The notes under the pieces: model-generated | What the model saw: the letters and a program-made list of their open reading frames with translations, nothing else | The model's database searches: none | Told to the model about the DNA's origin: nothing | In this document: piece after piece, positions 33,306-42,401 of the stretch | Numbering within the stretch: the stretch's first letter is position 1 | How the letters are laid out: each line of letters opens with the position of its first letter | Assembly: GCF_900302475.1 (NCBI RefSeq) | Contig: NZ_OMOQ01000001.1 | Location: 2,170,001 to 2,234,000, forward strand | DNA length: 64,000 nucleotides | Direction of reading: 5' to 3' | Origin: Defluviimonas aquaemixtae | Lineage (GTDB): Bacteria > Pseudomonadota > Alphaproteobacteria > Rhodobacterales > Rhodobacteraceae | Translations under genes and position numbers: made by a program

Positions 33306-33665
33306 TCAGCTCAACCAGACGAATAGGAGAGCAATGGCGGCAGGCGCAGCCTGAACGTAGGCGATCCGGCGCGACACCGTTGCGGCACCGAAAAGGCCGG
33401 CGACGATGACGCAGGAGAGAAAGAATATGGCCAAGGATCTGCCGAACGCGCCCTCTGCAATCAGGGACCAGACGAGACCGGCGGCGAGAAACCCGTTGTA
33501 GAGCCCTTGGTTGGCCATCATCGGCACCGTCAAGCGAAACAGCTCGGGCGGGAACCGGCGAAAGAGCTTAGGGCCGAAGCGTTGCCAGGCGAACATCTCG
33601 AACGACAGGAAGCCGAGATGCATCACTGCGACGAGTCCAATCAGGATCTCGGCGACGACCGTCAC
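33306..33665 (-). CDS. DUF1304 family membrane protein
   Basis: 119 aa with four membrane helices. EILIGLVAVMHLGFLSFEMFAWQRFGPKLFRRFP..FRLTVPMMANQGLYNGFLAAGLVWSL is the DUF1304 signature, with HxxxxxxE in helix 1 and NQGLYNG. The function is unknown. Its start overlaps the nusB stop by 4 bases, so it is expressed at the end of the riboflavin-nusB operon. Confidence 0.85.
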   Translation of the reverse strand: MTVVAEILIGLVAVMHLGFLSFEMFAWQRFGPKLFRRFPPELFRLTVPMMANQGLYNGFLAAGLVWSLIAEGAFGRSLAIFFLSCVIVAGLFGAATVSRRIAYVQAAPAAIALLFVWLS

Positions 33666-34147
33666 CGAAACGCCTCGGGACGCGTCTCGCGCGCCATGTG
33701 ATCAAGAACGGCGTTGACGAATTTCGGCTCGCGGCCCTCGGGGAAGAATGCGCTCGCGATTTCCACGAACTCGTTGATCACGACCCGGGGCGGCGTCGCT
33801 TCGTCCTGAAGTTCCGCCCCCGCGGCACGGAAGAGCGCCCTGAGCACCGGGTCAATCCGATCGATTGGCCATTTCGCTACAAGTGCTCGATCGGTCAACT
33901 GGTCGACTTTCGCTTGCCAGTTCACGGCATCCTCGACGATGCGCCGGAAGAGGTCGGGATCGCCCTCGACCATCTCGTCCCCTTCGTAGACTGCGCCGAA
34001 GCGGTGCGTTTCAAATTCTCGCGTGACGGCGTCGACAGTCTGGCCCGCCGCCTCCATCTGGAACAGCGCCTGCACGGCATAGAGGCGCGCCGCCGACTTC
34101 ATCTTGCGCTTTTCCTCGGCGCTCGGCTTGTGGTCCGGGTTGTTCAT
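33662..34147 (-). CDS. nusB: Transcription antitermination factor NusB
   Basis: 161 aa all-helical RNA-binding protein: KRKMKSAARLYAVQALFQMEAAG at the N-terminus, then WPIDRIDPVLRALFRAAGAELQDEATPPRVVINEFVEIASAFFPEGREPKFVNAVLDHMARE, the NusB C-terminal signature. With NusE it binds boxA of rRNA leaders. ATG 34147 overlaps the ribH stop by 4 bases, the standard alphaproteobacterial ribH-nusB arrangement. Confidence 0.95.
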   Translation of the reverse strand: MNNPDHKPSAEEKRKMKSAARLYAVQALFQMEAAGQTVDAVTREFETHRFGAVYEGDEMVEGDPDLFRRIVEDAVNWQAKVDQLTDRALVAKWPIDRIDPVLRALFRAAGAELQDEATPPRVVINEFVEIASAFFPEGREPKFVNAVLDHMARETRPEAFR

Positions 34148-34695
34148 GCGCGGGCCGGTCCCTTGCTGCCGCCCGCGATGCGGAACTCCTCCTCCGCCGG
34201 CTTGAAACCGATGCCTTTCCTCTGGCTCGCCCATTTGCGCGACAACGCCACAAGATGAAGCGCTGCGGCCGCTGCGCCACCGCCCTTGTCCTGACCTGCC
34301 GGATCGGCTCGCACCTCGGCCTGCTTGCGGTTCTCTACCGTCAGGATTCCGTTGCCGACACAGACGCCAGAGAGGCCGAGCATCGTCAGCCCTCGCGAAC
34401 TGTCGTTACATACAGTCTCGTAATGCGTAGTTTCGCCACGGATCACGCAGCCGAGCGCGACAAAGCCGTCATAATCAGCCATCCGGCTGGCCATCGCGAT
34501 CGCGCTTGGCACTTCGAGTGCGCCGGGCACTTCCACCAGATCAACCCCCGCCCCCGCCTTGTCGGCAACGGCGCGCGCGCCGGAAACGAGGTTGTCGGCG
34601 ATGTCCTTGTAGTACGGCGCGACGACGATCAGCAGACGGACCCTCTTGTCGAAACGCGGCAGATCGAGTGTGTGATGTGTTTCCTGTCCGGCCAT
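34144..34695 (-). CDS. ribH: 6,7-dimethyl-8-ribityllumazine synthase
   Basis: 183 aa. VEVPGALEVPSAIAMASRMADYDGFVALGCVIRGETTHYETVCNDSSRGLTMLGL contains the substrate-binding and His-containing loop of lumazine synthase, and GVCVGNGILTVENRKQAEVRADPAGQDKGGGAAAAALHLVAL follows as expected. It condenses 3,4-dihydroxybutanone phosphate with the pyrimidine intermediate. It starts 2 bases after the ribB stop. Confidence 0.95.
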   Translation of the reverse strand: MAGQETHHTLDLPRFDKRVRLLIVVAPYYKDIADNLVSGARAVADKAGAGVDLVEVPGALEVPSAIAMASRMADYDGFVALGCVIRGETTHYETVCNDSSRGLTMLGLSGVCVGNGILTVENRKQAEVRADPAGQDKGGGAAAAALHLVALSRKWASQRKGIGFKPAEEEFRIAGGSKGPARA

Positions 34696-34697
34696 CG

Positions 34698-35792
34698 TCA
34701 GACCTCCTCGATAGGCCGCGTACCCTTGATCGTCAGATCATAGGCATCGAGTCCCAGATACCGCGTCAGCGGCGAATTTGTGAGCAGGACCAGCTCGCGC
34801 AGCCCCATCGCTGAAAGGATCTGCGCCCCGAGCCCGGTCTGCTTGATCGTGCGCGGGCCATCCTCCTCTTCGATGACGAGCTTCGCCTTTGGGTCGCGGA
34901 AGAGACACACAGCCCCCCTACCCTCCTTGGCGATGATCCGCATCGCGCGCGCAAGCTCGCCCTCGGCCGAAGGTCCAAGCGCCAGCACGTCTTCAAGAAT
35001 GTTGAGCGCGTGGGCGCGCACGAGCACAGGTTCCGGCGTCGTGATGTCGCCCTTGGTCAGAACGACATGTTCGGTGCCCTCGGTCTGATCGGTGAAGACC
35101 CGCATCGTCCAGTCGCCGCCATAGGCCGAGTTCACCTGCCGCGTCGCGGTTTCGCGCACAAGATTGTCGTGACGCCGCCGGTAAGCTATGAGGTCCGAGA
35201 TCGTGCCAATCTTCAGCCCGTGCTTCTGGGCGAAGGCCACGAGATCGGGCAGACGCGCCATCGTGCCGTCTTCGTTCATGATCTCGCAGATCACGCCGGA
35301 AGGATTGAGGCCCGCGAGCCGCGCGACATCCACCGCCGCCTCGGTATGGCCTGCGCGGACAAGCACTCCGCCGTCGCGGGCGCGAAGCGGGAAGATATGG
35401 CCGGGCGTGGCGATGTCGGCCGATCCTTTGGTCGGGTCGATCGCCACCGCGACGGTCAATGCGCGATCATGCGCCGAGATGCCGGTCGAAACACCTTCTC
35501 GCGCCTCGATCGAAACGGTAAACGCGGTCTCGTGGCGCGAGGAGTTCTTCGGCGACATGAGCTGAAGGCCCAGCGCATCGATCCGCGCCGTGGACAATGT
35601 CAGGCAGATCAGGCCGCGCCCATGGGTGGCCATGAAATTGATCGCATCGGGCGTGCACATCTGGGCGGGAATGACCAGATCGCCCTCATTCTCGCGATCC
35701 TCGTGATCGACGAGGATGAACATACGCCCGTTGCGCGCCTCGCCGATGATCTCTTCGGTCGGAGAGATCGCCGCCTTGAGGTCGTCGGTCAT
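34698..35792 (-). CDS. ribB: 3,4-dihydroxy-2-butanone-4-phosphate synthase with degenerate GTP cyclohydrolase II domain
   Basis: 364 aa, bifunctional RibBA layout. Residues about 10-205 are an intact DHBP synthase (DHEDRENEGDLVIPAQ, RHETAFTVSIEAREGVSTGISAHDRA, HIFPLRARDGGVLVRAGHTEAAVDVARLAGL). The second half has the GCHII fold order, but the zinc cysteines (the C-x10-C-x-C block, usually around RCDC) are absent; HALNILEDVLALGPSAEGELARAMRII occupies that place. GTP cyclohydrolase activity is therefore unlikely and a separate RibA is expected elsewhere. ATG 35792 fits family length. Confidence 0.92.
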   Translation of the reverse strand: MTDDLKAAISPTEEIIGEARNGRMFILVDHEDRENEGDLVIPAQMCTPDAINFMATHGRGLICLTLSTARIDALGLQLMSPKNSSRHETAFTVSIEAREGVSTGISAHDRALTVAVAIDPTKGSADIATPGHIFPLRARDGGVLVRAGHTEAAVDVARLAGLNPSGVICEIMNEDGTMARLPDLVAFAQKHGLKIGTISDLIAYRRRHDNLVRETATRQVNSAYGGDWTMRVFTDQTEGTEHVVLTKGDITTPEPVLVRAHALNILEDVLALGPSAEGELARAMRIIAKEGRGAVCLFRDPKAKLVIEEEDGPRTIKQTGLGAQILSAMGLRELVLLTNSPLTRYLGLDAYDLTIKGTRPIEEV

Positions 35793-35948
35793 CGCATCAG
35801 TCCCGTTGTCACATGGTGTTCGCCGCTGCACTATCCGAACATATGGGCATTTGCCAGCCCGCAGGCGAAGGTCAGCGAACGATCCTTACAGCGCCCGCGC
35901 CGAACAAGTCGCAAGCCGGTGATAACTTTCCGTTGTGGCCCGACCCGA

Positions 35949-36557
35949 TCACCTGTTCGCCCAATCCCTAAGCCGCGCAACGTAGCGGGCGAGCGTGTCG
36001 ATCTCGAGGTTTACGTGATCGCCCTTGCGGGCTTCGCCCCAGGTCGTCACTGCCTTGGTGTGCGGGATGATGTTGACGCCGAACTCCGCGCCCGAGACCT
36101 CGTTCACTGTAAGCGACGTGCCATTCAGCGCAACGGAGCCCTTGGGCGCGATGAAGCCCGCAAGCGCCTCGGGGGCGCGAAAGGAATAGCGCGTGCTGTC
36201 GCCTTCGTCCTGCACGCCGATGATTTCTGCCACGCCGTCGACATGGCCCGAAACGATATGACCGCCAAGCTCGTCGCCGACCTTGAGCGCGCGTTCGAGG
36301 TTGATGCGCTTGCCGACATGCCAGCCATTCCGGCCGATATTCGTCTTTGACACCGTTTCGGCAGATATCTCGACGTCGAACCAGCCCTTTGGCTCTGTGC
36401 CAGTGCTGATCACCGTCAGGCAGACGCCGTCGCAGGCGATGGAAGCGCCGATATCGATGCCAGCGACCGGATAGGCGCTGGCGATGCGGGCGCGCAGATC
36501 GCCGCGCTGCTCAAGATCCAGCACCTCGCCGATATCGGTGACGATCCCGGTGAACAT
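35949..36557 (-). CDS. ribE: Riboflavin synthase alpha chain
   Basis: 202 aa with two tandem lumazine-binding barrels. The N-terminus MFTGIVTDIGEVLDLEQRGDLRARI is diagnostic; GASIACDGVCLTVIS is the first barrel motif and GSVALNGTSLTVNEVSGAEFGVNIIPHT the second, with GHIVSGHVDGVAEI between. It dismutates two lumazines to riboflavin. It lies 156 bases upstream of ribB on the same strand. Its 5' side faces the divergent kpsS gene. Confidence 0.95.
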   Translation of the reverse strand: MFTGIVTDIGEVLDLEQRGDLRARIASAYPVAGIDIGASIACDGVCLTVISTGTEPKGWFDVEISAETVSKTNIGRNGWHVGKRINLERALKVGDELGGHIVSGHVDGVAEIIGVQDEGDSTRYSFRAPEALAGFIAPKGSVALNGTSLTVNEVSGAEFGVNIIPHTKAVTTWGEARKGDHVNLEIDTLARYVARLRDWANR

Positions 36558-36643
36558 GGAAGGACCTCCGTTTCTCTCTGCCTAGCCCGGCCCCGGATGC
36601 ACCGCAAGAGGCGTACGCACCATTGCAGGCACGCATTCGTTGC

Positions 36644-36710
36644 GATCCATCCCCCTGCTGCTTCGGGGGCCGTAACAGGGCAAGATGACGCAAAAGCAGG
36701 GGGTAGGATC
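36644..36710. repeat. Long inverted repeat in the ribE-kpsS divergent promoter region
   Basis: The arm at 36644-36659 (GATCCATCCCCCTGCT) matches the reverse complement of 36695-36710 at 14 of 16 positions, with a 35-base interval. The CCCCC of the left arm can alternatively pair with GGGGG at 36665-36669, giving two mutually exclusive hairpins. It ends 30 bp before the kpsS start. Confidence 0.6.
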
Positions 36711-36740
36711 GTTAGCGACTGTCGAGTAAGAGTGCGCGCC

Positions 36741-38030
36741 ATGATGCGAAACGTGCATGAGCCAAGCCGATTCCTGATGCTGCAGGGCCCCCACGGCCCG
36801 TTCTTCCGGCAGTTGGGCGACATGCTGCGCCTAGCCGGGGCCGAGGTTTGGCGTGTCGGATTCAATCGTGGCGACGAATTCTTCTGGCGTCGACGGGGAT
36901 ACATTCCCTTCACCGGCCGACCCGAGGACTGGCCGGCACATTGCGCCACGCTTTTCGAGAATCTCGGAATCACCGATCTCGTGCTTTACGGCGACAGCCG
37001 CGCGATCCACGCCGCAGCCATCGCCGAGGCGAAGCAGCGCGGAATAACCGTCCACGTTTTCGAAGAGGGCTACCTTCGGCCCTACTGGGCAACCTATGAG
37101 CGCGCCGGCTCAAACGGCCATTCGCGCCTCATGTCGATGACGGTGAACCAGATGGCCACCGCTCTCGCTCGGTTCGAGATGGATCTGCCGCGGCCGCCGA
37201 CCCACTGGGGCGATATGCGCGAACACATCTTCTACGGCGCGCTCTACCATTTCCTCGTGATGGCGCGGAATGGGCGCTACAGGAGTTTCAGGCCGCATCG
37301 CGGGATCACTGTGGGCGAGGAGTTCAGGCTTTACTTGCGCCGTCTTCTAAATATGCCCGTTCACCGGGCCGAGCGTTGGACCACGACATTCCGCATCAAG
37401 AACGGACGGTTTCCGTATCATATTATACTCTTACAGCTCGAACATGATGCAAGTTTCAGAGCCCATTCCGACTTCTCGACAATGGCTGAGTTCGTGACCG
37501 TATGCCTAGAGGAATTCGCCCGCGGCGCGCCGACCCACCACCACCTCGTCTTCAAGTCACACCCGCTCGAGGACGAACGCGCCGCGTTGGCTGCAACGAT
37601 CCGCGCCGGATCCCGGCGTCTTGGAATTGCCAGCCGTGTCCACCTGCTGCGTGGAGGCAAGCTTGCCCGGGTACTGGATGGCGCACGCAGCGCGGTAACG
37701 GTGAATTCCACCGCCGGCCAGCAGGTCCTGTGGCGCGGATTGCCGCTCAAGGCTTTCGGCCGCGCGGTCTACTCCAAGCCCGAATTCGTCTCAGACCAGG
37801 CGCTTGCGGAGTTCTACGCCTCACCACGCCGTCCTGACGCGCGTGCCTACCGCACTTATCGCCACTATCTCCTTGAAACCTCGCAGATTCCCGGAGGCTT
37901 CTATTCCCAGCGCGGGCGTCGAAGGCTCTTGCGACAGGTGGTCGACATGATTCTCGCGCCCGACGATCCCTATGACGCGCTCAGCGCCGGCACAGCGGCC
38001 CCCCGGCAACAGTTAAGTGTCGTCGACTAG
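36741..38030 (+). CDS. kpsS: Capsular polysaccharide beta-Kdo transferase / export protein KpsS-like
   Basis: About 429 aa. RFLMLQGPHGPFFRQLGDMLRLAGAEVWRVGFNRGDEFFW and LVLYGDSRAIHAAAIAEAKQRGITVHVFEEGYLRPYWATYERAGSNGHS are strong KpsS signatures; HHLVFKSHPLEDER and NSTAGQQVLWRGLPLKAFGRAVYSKPEFVS follow. KpsS adds the first Kdo to the phosphatidylglycerol anchor of group 2 capsules. Two adjacent ATGs (36741, 36744) can start it. It is first of three capsule genes on this strand, set between ribE and ribD. Confidence 0.88.
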   Translation: MMRNVHEPSRFLMLQGPHGPFFRQLGDMLRLAGAEVWRVGFNRGDEFFWRRRGYIPFTGRPEDWPAHCATLFENLGITDLVLYGDSRAIHAAAIAEAKQRGITVHVFEEGYLRPYWATYERAGSNGHSRLMSMTVNQMATALARFEMDLPRPPTHWGDMREHIFYGALYHFLVMARNGRYRSFRPHRGITVGEEFRLYLRRLLNMPVHRAERWTTTFRIKNGRFPYHIILLQLEHDASFRAHSDFSTMAEFVTVCLEEFARGAPTHHHLVFKSHPLEDERAALAATIRAGSRRLGIASRVHLLRGGKLARVLDGARSAVTVNSTAGQQVLWRGLPLKAFGRAVYSKPEFVSDQALAEFYASPRRPDARAYRTYRHYLLETSQIPGGFYSQRGRRRLLRQVVDMILAPDDPYDALSAGTAAPRQQLSVVD

Positions 38031-38111
38031 AAGCGCTGGAGTTTTCGGCGTCATTTCATTAGGCTCGCCCAAAATGCTGAGGCAGCTTCCCGGCAAGAGG
38101 AGCCCGAAGAC

Positions 38112-39245
38112 TTGCGATTCGCCGTTTCCCGCTGGACCAGAACCGTGGTCTTGCTCGCACTCGTTGCGAGTGTGGCAGGCTGTGGCCTGCCACGGTCGGG
38201 TCCCAATAAGCGCGAACTCTATTCCAGTTCCGTCCAACAGGAGGGTAACGCCTTTGTCGTGACGGTCGACAACCACGTGGCGCGTGCTGCTTCAGCCGTG
38301 CCGCCCCTTGGCTTCACCAACGGTTTCCTCGGCGCAGGCGTCATCGGGTCGGATGAAATTCGGCCGGGCGATGTCCTTGGCCTCACGATCTGGGAAAACG
38401 TCGACAACGGACTGCTGGCTGGGCCGGGTATGAACTCCACCGCACTCCAGGAAGTTCAGGTCGATGGCGAGGGTTACATCTTTGTCCCCTACGCTGGCCG
38501 AATCCGCGCCGCGGGCAACACGCCCGAGGCGTTGCGGCGCATCATCACCAACAAGCTCGACGCGCAGACCCCCGATCCGCAGGTATCCGTGAACCGGATC
38601 GCGGGCGATGGCGCAACCGTCTCAGTGATGGGCGGAGTGGGCGGACAGGGGGTCTATCCGATCGAACGCCCGACCCGCACCCTATCGGCGATGATCGCTA
38701 GGGCGGGTGGCGTTGTGATCGAGCCGGAGATTGCCCAGGTGGTAGTTACGCGCGGCAGTCATTCCGGCAGGATCTGGCTGAAGGATCTATATTCCAACCC
38801 GTCGCTCGACGTCGCGCTCCGTCCCGGCGATGTGATTCTCGTCGAGAAAGACCAACGCTTCTTTACCGCCATTGGCGCGACAGGTGCTCAGAACCGGGTG
38901 CTGTTCGAAACGCAGACACTCTCGGCGATTGAGGCAATCGCGCAGGTGGGTGGTCTGTCCACCAATTTGGCCGATCCGACGGGTGTATTCGTCCTGCGCA
39001 ACGAAACGCCCGAGATCGCGAACGAGATTCTGGGCCGTACAGACCTCGTCACGACCCAGCGGATCGCCTACGTGCTCGACCTGACGGAACCGAACGGCAT
39101 ATTCAACGCCCGCGATTTCATGATCCGCGATGAAGATACTGTCTACGTGACCGAGGCGCCCTACGTTCAGTGGCAGAAGACTCTCGCGGCGATTTCCGGC
39201 GCAGCCACTTCCGCGAATTCGCTGTCTAACGCCGCCAATAACTGA
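38112..39245 (+). CDS. Polysaccharide export outer-membrane lipoprotein (Wza/KpsD-like)
   Basis: 377 aa starting at TTG, with AGGAG about 10 bases upstream. A signal peptide ends in a lipobox, LVASVAGCGLP, so Cys about 24 is lipidated. A Poly_export (PES) domain is at about 75-170 (GDVLGLTIWENVDNGL, VQVDGEGYIFVPYAGRIRAAGNTPEALRRIITNKL) and SLBB-type repeats follow (VSVMGGVGGQGVYPIERPTRTLSAMIARAGGV; FTAIGATGAQNRVLFETQTLSAIEAIAQVGGL). It forms the outer-membrane channel for capsule. It overlaps kpsC by 1 base. Confidence 0.88.
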   Translation: MRFAVSRWTRTVVLLALVASVAGCGLPRSGPNKRELYSSSVQQEGNAFVVTVDNHVARAASAVPPLGFTNGFLGAGVIGSDEIRPGDVLGLTIWENVDNGLLAGPGMNSTALQEVQVDGEGYIFVPYAGRIRAAGNTPEALRRIITNKLDAQTPDPQVSVNRIAGDGATVSVMGGVGGQGVYPIERPTRTLSAMIARAGGVVIEPEIAQVVVTRGSHSGRIWLKDLYSNPSLDVALRPGDVILVEKDQRFFTAIGATGAQNRVLFETQTLSAIEAIAQVGGLSTNLADPTGVFVLRNETPEIANEILGRTDLVTTQRIAYVLDLTEPNGIFNARDFMIRDEDTVYVTEAPYVQWQKTLAAISGAATSANSLSNAANN

Positions 39246-41299
39246 TGCCGTCCCCGCCGAGGGATGAGGCCGACAGAGGGGCACGACAGCCACTCTACGT
39301 CTTCTCGGGCGGTTTTCTCACGCAGCCCCGCATCCGCCGAATCCTGACGCTCGCAGGCTACGACATTCGCGTGGGTAAACCCTCCGGCCAAGCCGACCGC
39401 ATCGCCGTCTGGGGTCGCAGCCCGACCGCACCCCGGGGCGAGGCGGTGTCCGATTGGACCGACGCACACTTGATCCGGGTCGAAGACGCGTTCTTGCGCT
39501 CGGTTCACCCGAAGCGCGTCGGGGGCGATGCGCCCATCGGCCTGCTGATCGATCCGGTGGGCGTTCACTTCGACAGCAGCACGCCATCCCGGTTGGAAGA
39601 GATTCTCGCCAGCGAACCGCTCGACGACGGCGCGGTGCTGCAACGCGCGCGCGACGGGATGGCGCGGATAAAGACCTCGCACCTCTCAAAGTACAACAAC
39701 TTCGATCTCGACCTGGATGTGCCGGACCCCGGTTACGTCCTGGTGATCGACCAGACGCGTGGCGACGCCTCGGTCCTCCACGGCGGAGCGACCGAATCCA
39801 CCTTCCGCGAGATGTTGGCTTATGCGGAGATCGAGCATCCCGGCCAGCGTATCGTCATCAAAACCCACCCCGAAACCGCCGCCGGAGCCCGGCAAGGCTA
39901 CTACGATGAAAGCCAAGCGCATGGCCGGATCAGTCTGCTCAGCGATCCTGTCTCACCCTGGTCGCTCCTTGAAGGCGCGATCGCTGTCTATACCGTGTCG
40001 TCTCAGCTGGGATTCGAGGCAATCCTCTCAGGGCACCGCCCGCGCGTCTTCGGCCAGCCCTTCTATTCGGGCTGGGGACTGACCCAGGACGAGAACCCCG
40101 TCCCGCGACGGACGCGCAAACTGACCAAGGCTCAGCTCTTCGCCGGGGCGATGATCCACGCGCCCACGTGGTACGATCCCTGCCGCGACCGCCTGTGCAG
40201 CTTCGAGGAGGCCGCCGACCAGATCGAGGCGGAAGTCCGTACCTGGCGCGAGGACCGGAGGGGCTATGTTGCCGTCGGCATGCGCCTTTGGAAGCGCGCG
40301 CATCTCCAACGCAGCTTTGGCCGCCACAGGCGGCTTGTCTTCACGGACGATCCGACACGGGCGGTGAAACGCGCCGCGACCGAGGGCCGCGATCTGATGG
40401 TCTGGGCCGGGCGCGAGACCGATCAGCTTCGCGACCTTGCAGCAGGCCAGGTGCTGCGCCGCGTCGAGGACGGCTTTCTCCGCTCGCGCGGGCTCGGGGC
40501 AGAGCTCGTCCCGCCCTTGTCGCTCGTCACCGACCGGTCCGGGATCTACTACGATCCCGCGCGCGAAAGCGATCTGGAGCGCCTGATCACCGCCGGCCCG
40601 CCGCCGGGCGGCGAGGTGCGAGCAGAGCGGCTCATGGCGCGGCTGATCCGGCAGGGTCTGACCAAGTACACGCCGGATGAGGTGGACATGCCAGATATGC
40701 CGCGCGGTCGCCGCATACTCGTCCCCGGGCAAGTCGAGGACGACGCCTCGATCCGGCTTGGCGCGGGCCGCGAGACGACCAACCGCGCGCTTCTCGAACG
40801 TGTCCGGGCAGAAAATTCTGACGCGGTGATTATCTTCAAGCCGCACCCGGATGTCGTAGCCGGCCTGCGCCCCGGGCACCTGCCAGAGCCCGAGGCGCGT
40901 AGCTACGCTGACGTCGTGGCAGAGCGCGCGCCACCAGCGAAGCTGATCGAAGCCGTGAACGAGGTCTGGACGATCTCGTCGGGTATGGGGTTCGAGGCTC
41001 TCATCCGGGGCAAACCGGTGACCTGCCTCGGAACACCCTTCTATGCCGGCTGGGGGCTAACGCGCGATCTGTTTCCCCCGCCCTCGCGGCGCAGCGCGCG
41101 GCCAACGATTGCCGCACTCGTCCATGCCGCGATCATCGCCTACCCGCGCTATTCCGATCCTGTCAGCGGCCTACCCTGTCCCGCCGAACTCATCGCCGAC
41201 CGTCTGGCCGACCGCGATATCCCTCATCCGGGGCGGCAGAACCGGCTGCTGGCAAAGCTTCAGGGCATGTTCGCGAGTCAGTCGTGGCTTTGGCGCTGA
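39245..41299 (+). CDS. kpsC: Capsule beta-Kdo transferase KpsC-like, two tandem domains
   Basis: 684 aa, the usual KpsC size. The two halves repeat the same elements: VEDAFLRSVHPKRVGGDAPIGLLIDPVGVHFDSSTPSRLE / VEDGFLRSRGLGAELVPPLSLVTDRSGIYYDPARESDLE; ILVIDQTRGDAS / ILVPGQVEDDASI; VIKTHPE / IFKPHPDV; YTVSSQLGFEAILSGHRPRVFGQPFYSGWGLT / WTISSGMGFEALIRGKPVTCLGTPFYAGWGLT. KpsC extends the Kdo linker with alternating linkages. Its end lies 4 bases from the convergent ribD. Confidence 0.9.
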   Translation: MPSPPRDEADRGARQPLYVFSGGFLTQPRIRRILTLAGYDIRVGKPSGQADRIAVWGRSPTAPRGEAVSDWTDAHLIRVEDAFLRSVHPKRVGGDAPIGLLIDPVGVHFDSSTPSRLEEILASEPLDDGAVLQRARDGMARIKTSHLSKYNNFDLDLDVPDPGYVLVIDQTRGDASVLHGGATESTFREMLAYAEIEHPGQRIVIKTHPETAAGARQGYYDESQAHGRISLLSDPVSPWSLLEGAIAVYTVSSQLGFEAILSGHRPRVFGQPFYSGWGLTQDENPVPRRTRKLTKAQLFAGAMIHAPTWYDPCRDRLCSFEEAADQIEAEVRTWREDRRGYVAVGMRLWKRAHLQRSFGRHRRLVFTDDPTRAVKRAATEGRDLMVWAGRETDQLRDLAAGQVLRRVEDGFLRSRGLGAELVPPLSLVTDRSGIYYDPARESDLERLITAGPPPGGEVRAERLMARLIRQGLTKYTPDEVDMPDMPRGRRILVPGQVEDDASIRLGAGRETTNRALLERVRAENSDAVIIFKPHPDVVAGLRPGHLPEPEARSYADVVAERAPPAKLIEAVNEVWTISSGMGFEALIRGKPVTCLGTPFYAGWGLTRDLFPPPSRRSARPTIAALVHAAIIAYPRYSDPVSGLPCPAELIADRLADRDIPHPGRQNRLLAKLQGMFASQSWLWR

Positions 41300-41303
41300 G
41301 TGT

Positions 41304-42401
41304 TCAGATTCTCGTCCAAAGGCTCAGCGCATCGGAGCCGACTCTCTTGAGCTTTCTGAGGCGGAAACGCGGCGCATCCACGAGCACCCCGAGCCCCAGC
41401 GAAGCGAGCGCCGGCCATGCATCTTCGCCAAGCGCGACGCCCGCAGAGAAGAGGGCGATCTCATCCACGAAACCGGATCGCAGGAGCGTCGCGCCCAGCT
41501 GCCCGCCCCCTTCGCAAAAGACCCGTGTCAGTCCCTCGCGCCCGAGCGCGGCGAGCATCGCGCGCGGGTCGAGTCGTTTGTCGGTTTCTGCGACCTTGAT
41601 CAGACGGGCGCCCGCCGCGGTCCACTCCCGCCGTTCCTCAGCCGGGGCGGACGGTCCGTGCAGAAGCCAGACCGGCACCTCCCTGGCGCTTCGGGCAAGG
41701 TTGCTCGCGCTCGGCAAGTCGAGGCTCCTCGCCGCGATGATCCGCACGGGCTGATGCGCCTCGCCGAGCCCACGCACCGTCAGCGACGGATTGTCCGCGC
41801 GTGCCGTCCCCGCACCGATCAACACCGCATCATGCGCCGCCCGCATCGTATGGACGAGCCGGCGCGCTTCGGGCCCGGTGATCCACTTGCTCTCGCCCGA
41901 CGCAGTCGCGATCCGTCCGTCGAGGCTTGTCGCCAGCTTCAGCGTCACCAAGGGGCGCCCTTCACGGACACGTATCAGAAAGCCGCGCTGAAGATCGGTT
42001 GCTTCCTCGGCCATGACTCCCGTCGCGACATCGATCCCGGCTTCGCGCAGCATCGCGTGGCCGCGCCCGGCGACCCTCGGGTCCGGATCTTCGATTGCGG
42101 TGATGACCTGTGAAATGCCGGCACCAATTAGCGCTTCGGCACAGGGCGGCGTCTTGCCATGATGGGCGCACGGCTCAAGCGTGACGTAAGCGGCGGCGCC
42201 GCGCGCCAGCGGCCCCGCCTGTGCCAGGGCGACGGTCTCGGCATGAGGACGGCCGCTTGGCTGGGTCCAGCCGCGCCCGACGATTCGGCCGTCCTTCACG
42301 ACGACGCACCCGACCGCCGGATTGGGCCAGACCCGGCCGAGCCCGCGCCGGGCCAGTCCGAGCGCATGGGCCATATGGCGTCGGTCGACCTCGGCGCTCA
42401 C
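41304..42401 (-). CDS. ribD: Bifunctional pyrimidine deaminase / reductase RibD
   Basis: 365 aa. The N-terminal deaminase has [14 protein letters not shown] and [21 protein letters not shown] (HAE plus PCxxxxxxPPC zinc site). The C-terminal reductase begins with [61 protein letters not shown]. It catalyses the second and third steps of riboflavin synthesis. It overlaps nrdR by 4 bases. The ribE gene that usually follows lies 4.7 kb away, beyond the capsule genes. Confidence 0.95.
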   Translation of the reverse strand: MSAEVDRRHMAHALGLARRGLGRVWPNPAVGCVVVKDGRIVGRGWTQPSGRPHAETVALAQAGPLARGAAAYVTLEPCAHHGKTPPCAEALIGAGISQVITAIEDPDPRVAGRGHAMLREAGIDVATGVMAEEATDLQRGFLIRVREGRPLVTLKLATSLDGRIATASGESKWITGPEARRLVHTMRAAHDAVLIGAGTARADNPSLTVRGLGEAHQPVRIIAARSLDLPSASNLARSAREVPVWLLHGPSAPAEERREWTAAGARLIKVAETDKRLDPRAMLAALGREGLTRVFCEGGGQLGATLLRSGFVDEIALFSAGVALGEDAWPALASLGLGVLVDAPRFRLRKLKRVGSDALSLWTRI

